A stretch of DNA of 64,000 nucleotides from Herbaspirillum sp. LeCh32-8 (GTDB lineage: Bacteria; Pseudomonadota; Gammaproteobacteria; Burkholderiales; Burkholderiaceae_D). Location: positions 1 through 64,000 of the forward strand of contig NZ_JAGIPZ010000011.1 of assembly GCF_017814915.1 (NCBI RefSeq). Direction: 5' to 3'. Numbering within the stretch: the stretch's first letter is position 1; every line of letters begins with the position of its first letter. The position numbers were made by a program, and so were the translations under genes. Of this stretch, positions 59,560 to 64,000 are shown in pieces. The notes below the pieces were generated by a model. The model was not told the origin of the DNA and searched no databases. It saw nothing but the letters and a program-made list of their open reading frames with translations.

Positions 59560-59774
59560 GGCCGGATTGTACCGGCTTTGCCCGGATGCGTCCACGTGCA
59601 GCGGCAGCACATTGCCGCAAAGACATCGCCGGCGATCCCCGGCGGAACCATCGCCGCACGCCGCGACTCTGTAGAAGACACGGCTGAGCATCGCCGGCCG
59701 TCCACGGCCACCGGGCCGGATCATCAGAGCCCGCCTCGGCCGCCCATCGTCCACACCTTGTTCCGAGTCCGCCC

Positions 59775-61400
59775 ATGCCTGATCGTCGCCGTTTCCTCGC
59801 CTCCGCCACCGCAGCCGCCGCGCTTGCCGCGTTGGGAATTCCCCCGGAAGCGCTGGCGGCCGCGCGCATGAAGATGGGATCGGCCGAACGCTTTTCCTTC
59901 GAGGCCCTGATCGCCCGCGCGCGCGACATGGCGAAGACGCCTTATCGCCCGTACGACAAGGCGTCGCGCGAGATCCTCGACCAGATCGACTACGAGGCGC
60001 ACGGCAAGATCAAATTCAACACCGACTACGCGCCCTTCGCTGACGGCCCGGGACAGTTTCCGCTGACCTTCTTCCACCTCGGAAAATTCTTCCGGGTGCC
60101 GGTGCGCATGTTCGTGCTGGACGGCGCGGGAGACAGCTCGCCTGGCGCCACGCGCGCGCGTGAAATCCTCTACGACGACCATTACTTCGACATGCCGGCC
60201 GACAGCCCCGCGCACCAGCTGCCGCCGGGCAGCGGCTTTGCGGGCTTTCGCTTCCAGGAAAGCCGGCGGGCCGACCAGCAGAAAAAGGACTGGCGCAAGA
60301 ACGACTGGGTCGCCTTCCTCGGTGCCTCGTATTTCCGCGCCATCGGCGACCTATACCAGTACGGCCTGTCGGCGCGCGGCATCGCCATCGACGTGGCCGA
60401 AGCTGGCAAGCAGGAGGAATTCCCCGACTTCACGCAATTCTTCTTCGAACCCGCCGCGCCCGGCAGCGACACCGTGGTGGTCTACGCCCTTCTGGAAGGC
60501 CCCAGCGTGACCGGCGCCTACAAGTTCACGATGCGCCGCGCCCGAGGCGTGACGATGGAGATCGACAAATCGCTGTTCCTGCGCCGCGACGTCGCGCGCC
60601 TGGGCCTGGCGCCGGCCACCTCGATGTACTGGTTCTCGGAAACCGTCAAGGGCGCCGGCGTTGACTGGCGCCCGGAGGTGCATGACTCCGACGGACTGGC
60701 CATCTGGGGCGGCAACGGCGAACACATCTGGCGCCCGCTCAACAACCCGCCGCGCACCATGGCCTCATCCTTCGCCGACAGCGACCTGCGCGGCTTCGGC
60801 CTGCTGCAGCGCGACCGCGACTTCGACCATTACCAGGACGGCGTGCTCTATGACCGCCGGCCCAGCCTGTGGGTGGAGCCGCTGGAAGGCTGGGGCGACG
60901 GCGCGGTGCAGCTGATCGAGCTGCGCACCGACGACGAAATCCACGACAACATCGTCGCCATGTGGGTACCCAAGGCCCGGGCAAGCGCCGGGTCGGCCTA
61001 TCGTCTGCGCTACCGGCTCTACTGGCAAAAGGACGAACCCTTCCCTTCGTCGCTGGCGCGCTGCGTGGCCACGCGCCTGGGCAACGGCGGCCAGCCCGGC
61101 CAGCCGCGTCCGCCCAACGTGCGCAAGTTCATGGTGGAGTTCAAGGGCGCGCCGCTGGAAAAACTCCCCTACGGCGCCAGGCCCGAGGCCGTCCTGAGCG
61201 CCTCGCGCGGCAGCTTCTCCTATGTCTTTACCGAACCGGTGCCCAACGGCGTGCCCGGCCACTGGCGCGCCCAGTTCGACCTGACGGTGGAGGGCGAGGA
61301 GCCGGTCGACCTGCGCCTGTTCCTGCGCGAACAGGGCCAGGCGCTGTCAGAGACCTGGCTGTTCCAGTACCACCCGTTCAGGACGAGCCCGGTCTATTGA
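59775..61400 (+). CDS. opgD: Periplasmic glucan biosynthesis protein OpgD (MdoD)
   Basis: A 541-residue protein of the MdoG/OpgG family that shapes osmoregulated periplasmic glucans. The N-terminus has a twin-arginine signal (DRRRFLASATAAAALAALG), which is typical of OpgD rather than the Sec-exported OpgG. Core segments include EILDQIDYEAHGKIKFNTD, FHLGKFFRVPVRMFVLDG and GNGEHIWRPLNNPPR. No opgH glycosyltransferase is adjacent. It is divergent from the GDT1 riboswitch. A stem (cgagccc/gggctcg, 61384-61408) spans the stop codon but lacks a T-run. Confidence 0.94.
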   Translation: MPDRRRFLASATAAAALAALGIPPEALAAARMKMGSAERFSFEALIARARDMAKTPYRPYDKASREILDQIDYEAHGKIKFNTDYAPFADGPGQFPLTFFHLGKFFRVPVRMFVLDGAGDSSPGATRAREILYDDHYFDMPADSPAHQLPPGSGFAGFRFQESRRADQQKKDWRKNDWVAFLGASYFRAIGDLYQYGLSARGIAIDVAEAGKQEEFPDFTQFFFEPAAPGSDTVVVYALLEGPSVTGAYKFTMRRARGVTMEIDKSLFLRRDVARLGLAPATSMYWFSETVKGAGVDWRPEVHDSDGLAIWGGNGEHIWRPLNNPPRTMASSFADSDLRGFGLLQRDRDFDHYQDGVLYDRRPSLWVEPLEGWGDGAVQLIELRTDDEIHDNIVAMWVPKARASAGSAYRLRYRLYWQKDEPFPSSLARCVATRLGNGGQPGQPRPPNVRKFMVEFKGAPLEKLPYGARPEAVLSASRGSFSYVFTEPVPNGVPGHWRAQFDLTVEGEEPVDLRLFLREQGQALSETWLFQYHPFRTSPVY

Positions 61401-61420
61401 TGGGCTCGAATAAAAAAGAT

Positions 61421-61448
61421 TTGCATATTTTGAAAACCGCTATATAAT
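61421..61448 (+). promoter_or_regulatory. Promoter of tRNA-Arg
   Basis: TTGCAT (61421-61426), 16 bp, TATAAT (61443-61448), 13 bp before the tRNA. The spacing and perfect -10 box fit a strong tRNA promoter. Confidence 0.75.
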
Positions 61449-61461
61449 CTCGCTCCTTAAC

Positions 61462-61538
61462 GCGGCTGTAGCTCAGCTGGATAGAGTACTTGGCTACGAA
61501 CCAAGGGGTCGTGGGTTCGATTCCTGCCAGCCGCACCA
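61462..61538 (+). tRNA. tRNA-Arg (anticodon ACG)
   Basis: The acceptor stem is gcggctg (61462-61468) with cagccgc (61528-61534). The D arm is gctcagctggatagagta, the anticodon stem-loop ttggctacgaaccaa carries ACG, and the T arm contains gttcgattc. CCA is encoded (61536-61538). ACG is normally edited to ICG. No integrated element lies at its 3' end. Confidence 0.96.
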
Positions 61539-61543
61539 GATAT

Positions 61544-61572
61544 AAAGGGTCCATCGCAAGATGGGCCCTTTT
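61544..61572 (+). terminator. Terminator of tRNA-Arg
   Basis: Stem ggg-t-ccatc (61547-61555) with gatgg-g-ccc (61560-61568), loop gcaa, one mismatch, then four T. Confidence 0.85.
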
Positions 61573-61728
61573 GTCTTTCTGGCGTCCGCTTGCGCCGCAT
61601 CCTATCTCCCTCCGGCTCATCCGCTTATCCTGCCCTCGCCGACGCCGCATTGCGTCATTGTCCGACATTGAAAAGCCGCCCATCGTGGCGATAATGAAGT
61701 TTCATTCCCTCATCTCACAGGAGCGGCG

Positions 61729-62010
61729 ATGCAAACCAAATCGATGTTCATGCTGGCACTGGGCTCACTGGCCTTGGCAGCCCTGGCCAAACCCGCCATG
61801 CGCAAGGCCGACGCCATCATCCGCCGCCAGCGCGGCGAAACCCTCTCCGGCCTCCCCCTGACCATGGGCGAGCAAGATATGCAGGCAGTTGCACAGGAAA
61901 GTAGCGTGGTAGCCGACGGCACCCAGTCTCACACGCCCGAGGCGGCGCGCCCGCCCCTGATGGCGGCCCAGCGCAAGGATGGCGACTTTGCGCCGCCGGT
62001 AGGCGCGTGA
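61729..62010 (+). CDS. Hypothetical small protein with N-terminal hydrophobic segment (93 residues)
   Basis: I do not recognise a family. The N-terminus (MFMLALGSLALAALAKPAM) looks like a signal or membrane anchor. A basic stretch follows (RKADAIIRRQRGE), then a polar, Pro-rich tail. AGGAG lies 6 bases before the ATG. Its stop overlaps the GTG of the DUF1810 gene by four bases (GTGA), so the two are probably translated together. The strong ribosome site and coupling support a real gene. Confidence 0.65.
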   Translation: MQTKSMFMLALGSLALAALAKPAMRKADAIIRRQRGETLSGLPLTMGEQDMQAVAQESSVVADGTQSHTPEAARPPLMAAQRKDGDFAPPVGA

Positions 62011-62486
62011 ATGCCGCGGCGGTGATGAACGATCCCTATTCGCTGCAACGTTTCGTTGGCGCACAAGCACCTCTCTTTGACGACGTGGTGGACGAACTGC
62101 GCGCCGGCGCCAAGCGCAGCCACTGGATGTGGTTCATCTTCCCGCAAATCGCCGGCCTGGGCCATAGCGACACGGCGCGCCATTTCGCCCTGCGCTCGCT
62201 GGGCGAAGCCCAGGCATACCTGCGCCACCCGGTGCTCGGCCCACGGCTAATCGAATGCACGCGGCTGGTGCTGGAGATGCACAAGACAAGGCCGCAGCGC
62301 ACGCTGCGTGAGCTCTTCGGCACGCCCGACGACCTGAAATTCCACTCCTCGATGACGCTGTTCGCCGAGGCCGCTCCGGAACAACCGGAGTTCCCGGCCG
62401 CGCTGGCGCTTTATTTCGACGCCCAGCCTGACCGCGCCACGCTGCGGCTGCTGGTGGAAAAGCAGGGCGTGCATCTCGACCACTGA
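62007..62486 (+). CDS. DUF1810 (calpastatin-like) domain protein
   Basis: A 159-residue protein that is essentially one DUF1810 domain. It shows LQRFVGAQAPLFDDVVDELRAG, the SHWMWFIFPQIAGLGHS motif and DDLKFHSSMTLFAEAAP. Structures of the family suggest a soluble alpha-helical protein, but the function is unknown. The GTG at 62007 overlaps the preceding stop; an ATG at 62025 is an alternative. Confidence 0.9.
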   Translation: MNAAAVMNDPYSLQRFVGAQAPLFDDVVDELRAGAKRSHWMWFIFPQIAGLGHSDTARHFALRSLGEAQAYLRHPVLGPRLIECTRLVLEMHKTRPQRTLRELFGTPDDLKFHSSMTLFAEAAPEQPEFPAALALYFDAQPDRATLRLLVEKQGVHLDH

Positions 62487-62529
62487 GCCAGGCCCCGTTG
62501 CCCGCACATCGCCAGCCGTATAGGCAATA

Positions 62530-62558
62530 AAAAACCCGCGGACATGTCCACGGGTTTT
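62530..62558. terminator. Bidirectional terminator between the DUF1810 gene and ssb
   Basis: aaaacccg and cgggtttt enclose the palindromic ggacatgtcc with one mismatch. A-rich and T-rich flanks serve both convergent genes. Confidence 0.88.
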
Positions 62559-62606
62559 CTTTTATCCGCGCCGGGAACGGCGCGCTCATCCAGAGCGACG
62601 TACGGA

Positions 62607-63134
62607 TCAGAACGGAATATCGTCGTCCATGTCCGAGAAGTTCGGCGCCGGGCGCTGGGCCGGTTGCTGACGCGGAGCGCCGCCGCCCATGCCGCCACCA
62701 CCACCGCCGGCGTTCTGGCGCGAAGCGCCGCCGCCGTAACCACCACCACCACCGCCACCGCCGTAGCTGCCTTCATCCATCGCCCCGCCGCCGCCACCCT
62801 GGCGGCCGCCCAGCATCTGCATAGTGTCGGCGATGATTTCAGTGGTATAGCGCTCGACGCCTTCCTTGTCCTGCCACTTGCGGGTCTGCAGGCGGCCTTC
62901 AACGTAGATCTGCGAGCCCTTCTTCAGGTACTGACCTGCGATCTCGGCCAGCTTGCGGTAGAAGGTGATGCGGTGCCATTCGGTGAGTTCTTTCTTCTCG
63001 CCGCTGTTCTTGTCCTTCCAGCTTTCGGTCGTGGCGACGGCGATGTTGGTGACCGCTTCGCCGTTCGGCATATAGCGCGTTTCCGGATCGCGTCCGAGGT
63101 TGCCGACGATGATGACTTTGTTGACCGATGCCAT
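62607..63134 (-). CDS. ssb: Single-stranded DNA-binding protein
   Basis: A 175-residue SSB. The OB-fold is at 1-110 with [20 protein letters not shown] and [22 protein letters not shown] Gly-rich linker (about 112-155) contains long glycine runs. The conserved acidic tip DMDDDIPF binds partner proteins. GGAGAAACA lies before the ATG. It follows the MFS gene by 30 bp on the same strand. Confidence 0.97.
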   Translation of the reverse strand: MASVNKVIIVGNLGRDPETRYMPNGEAVTNIAVATTESWKDKNSGEKKELTEWHRITFYRKLAEIAGQYLKKGSQIYVEGRLQTRKWQDKEGVERYTTEIIADTMQMLGGRQGGGGGAMDEGSYGGGGGGGGYGGGASRQNAGGGGGGMGGGAPRQQPAQRPAPNFSDMDDDIPF

Positions 63135-63164
63135 TGTTTCTCCTGGATTACTTTCTGAATACGA

Positions 63165-64000
63165 TTAAGCAGTTGCACCCGCCGCACGGGCTGCGCGCCG
63201 CGGCAGGTTTTTCATGTTAGCCGCGATTATAAGCCAGGACAGGCTCACCGCCGCACAGAGAAGGAAGACTGCCGAGATGCTCACATTCTGTTTAAGCCAG
63301 CCGCCCAGGGCGCCGCCGCAGAACAGGCCGAGCGCCTGCAGGGTGTTGTAGACGCCCAGCGCCGAGCCCTTGGCCGCCGGCGGCGCGATGCGCGACACCA
63401 GCGAGGGCTGCGACGCCTCCAGGATATTAAAGGCCACGAAGAACAGGAACAGCAGCGCCACCAGCATCCACCAGTGCACCACGCCTTGCGAGAGGACCGC
63501 CCAGAAGCCCAGCTGCACCAGCAGCAGCAGGACAATGGAAGCGACGAACACCTGCTTCATGCGACCGTGCTTCTCGGCCACGAACACCGGCGGCAGCATC
63601 AGCACGAAGGAAGCCAGCACCACCGGCAGGTAGATCTTCCAGTGCTCGTCCACGGCGATGCCGGAATACTGCACCAGCGCGCCGGGCAGCACCACGAACA
63701 TGGCCAGCTGGGTCATGTGCAGTGTAAAGACGCCGAAATTCAGGCGCATCAGCTCGGCATTGCGCAGCACCTCGCCCAGCGGCACACGCCTGGCCTGGGC
63801 CATGGGCGCGTCCGGCACCAGCCACAGCACGGCGGCGATAGCCAGAATGGACAGCACGCCGGTCAGGCCGAAAATGCCGCCCATGCCGATCAGGCGATAC
63901 AGCACCGGCGAAGCCACCAGCGAGACGGCGAAGGTCAGGCCGATCGAGGCGCCGACCATGGCCATGGCCTTGGTGCGGTGTTCTTCCCGGGTCGAGTCGG
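63165..64000 (-). CDS. MFS transporter, partial (cut by the right edge of the window)
   Basis: At least 277 C-terminal residues of an MFS transporter. The frame stays open to the right edge, with DSTREEHRTKAMAMVGASIGL, the loop and helix 4-5 segment of drug-type MFS proteins. About eight further helices follow. It is upstream of ssb; in related genomes an MFS gene next to ssb often borders uvrA, which may lie just outside. The N-terminus is missing. Confidence 0.88.
   Translation of the reverse strand, partial: DSTREEHRTKAMAMVGASIGLTFAVSLVASPVLYRLIGMGGIFGLTGVLSILAIAAVLWLVPDAPMAQARRVPLGEVLRNAELMRLNFGVFTLHMTQLAMFVVLPGALVQYSGIAVDEHWKIYLPVVLASFVLMLPPVFVAEKHGRMKQVFVASIVLLLLVQLGFWAVLSQGVVHWWMLVALLFLFFVAFNILEASQPSLVSRIAPPAAKGSALGVYNTLQALGLFCGGALGGWLKQNVSISAVFLLCAAVSLSWLIIAANMKNLPRRAARAAGATA

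Noticed and set aside
61384..61408. Stem spanning the opgD stop codon as a terminator
   Set aside because: The 7-bp stem is followed by an A-rich rather than a T-rich tract on the plus strand.

Overview
The window looks like a chromosomal segment of a GC-rich beta-proteobacterium of the Oxalobacteraceae type (Herbaspirillum or Collimonas-like). This rests on gene order and protein character: rpe-gph-trpEGD-trpC, ptsN-hprK-rapZ, lolB-ispE-tRNA-Gln-prs-rplY, ubiE/ubiJ/ubiB and a giant FAD/Fe-S oxidoreductase with a DUF3683-type N-terminus. Most of it is ordinary housekeeping core. There is no prophage, no CRISPR array and no rRNA.

Layout. 0-3.6 kb: enoyl-CoA hydratase, a UspA protein, the lytic transglycosylase MltA, a 49-residue membrane protein head to head with mltA, and ApaG. 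3.7-10.3 kb: rpe, gph and the tryptophan genes trpE-trpG-trpD-(lysE)-trpC. The trp genes are preceded by an unlisted 28-residue leader peptide with three Trp codons and an attenuator-like set of RNA pairings. 10.3-11.7 kb: a foreign-looking periplasmic binding protein, a decayed second copy of the trpC 3' end and a REP-like inverted repeat. 11.7-15.2 kb: a divergent SDR/LysR pair with a strong operator-like palindrome, and a DHA2 efflux pump. 15.2-20.6 kb: ubiquinone genes (ubiB, ubiJ, ubiE), a Tim44-domain protein, an acetyltransferase remnant, a DUF971 protein and a HIT protein. 20.6-30.8 kb: the FAD/Fe-S oxidoreductase, a ZIP transporter with a small upstream peptide, yqaA, ilvA, queF and pagP. 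31-43 kb: ptsN-hprK-rapZ, mutM-mutY, a TPR lipoprotein with lolB, ispE, tRNA-Gln, prs, rplY and an M61 peptidase. 43-54 kb: gltB-gltD, a RAYT (REP-type) transposase with inverted termini, terC with a zinc-ribbon gene, and nhaR. 53-64 kb: LysR/MFS, AMP nucleosidase, periplasmic asparaginase, a Mn exporter of the GDT1/TMEM165 family under a recognisable yybP-ykoY manganese riboswitch, opgD, tRNA-Arg, DUF1810, ssb and a partial MFS gene at the right edge.

How it works together. The trp genes form one biosynthetic unit with leader-peptide control and an embedded amino-acid exporter. ptsN-hprK-rapZ is a PTS-linked regulatory cluster. gltBD assimilates ammonium. The ubi genes serve respiration. Metal homeostasis recurs in the ZIP, TerC and GDT1 families. 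The observations most worth following are the trp leader/attenuator, the trpC 3' remnant beyond a compositionally different gene, the Mn riboswitch with two mutually exclusive downstream pairings, the acetyltransferase remnant, and short unannotated ORFs upstream of the ZIP gene and opposite mltA. I found no clearly novel multi-gene system.
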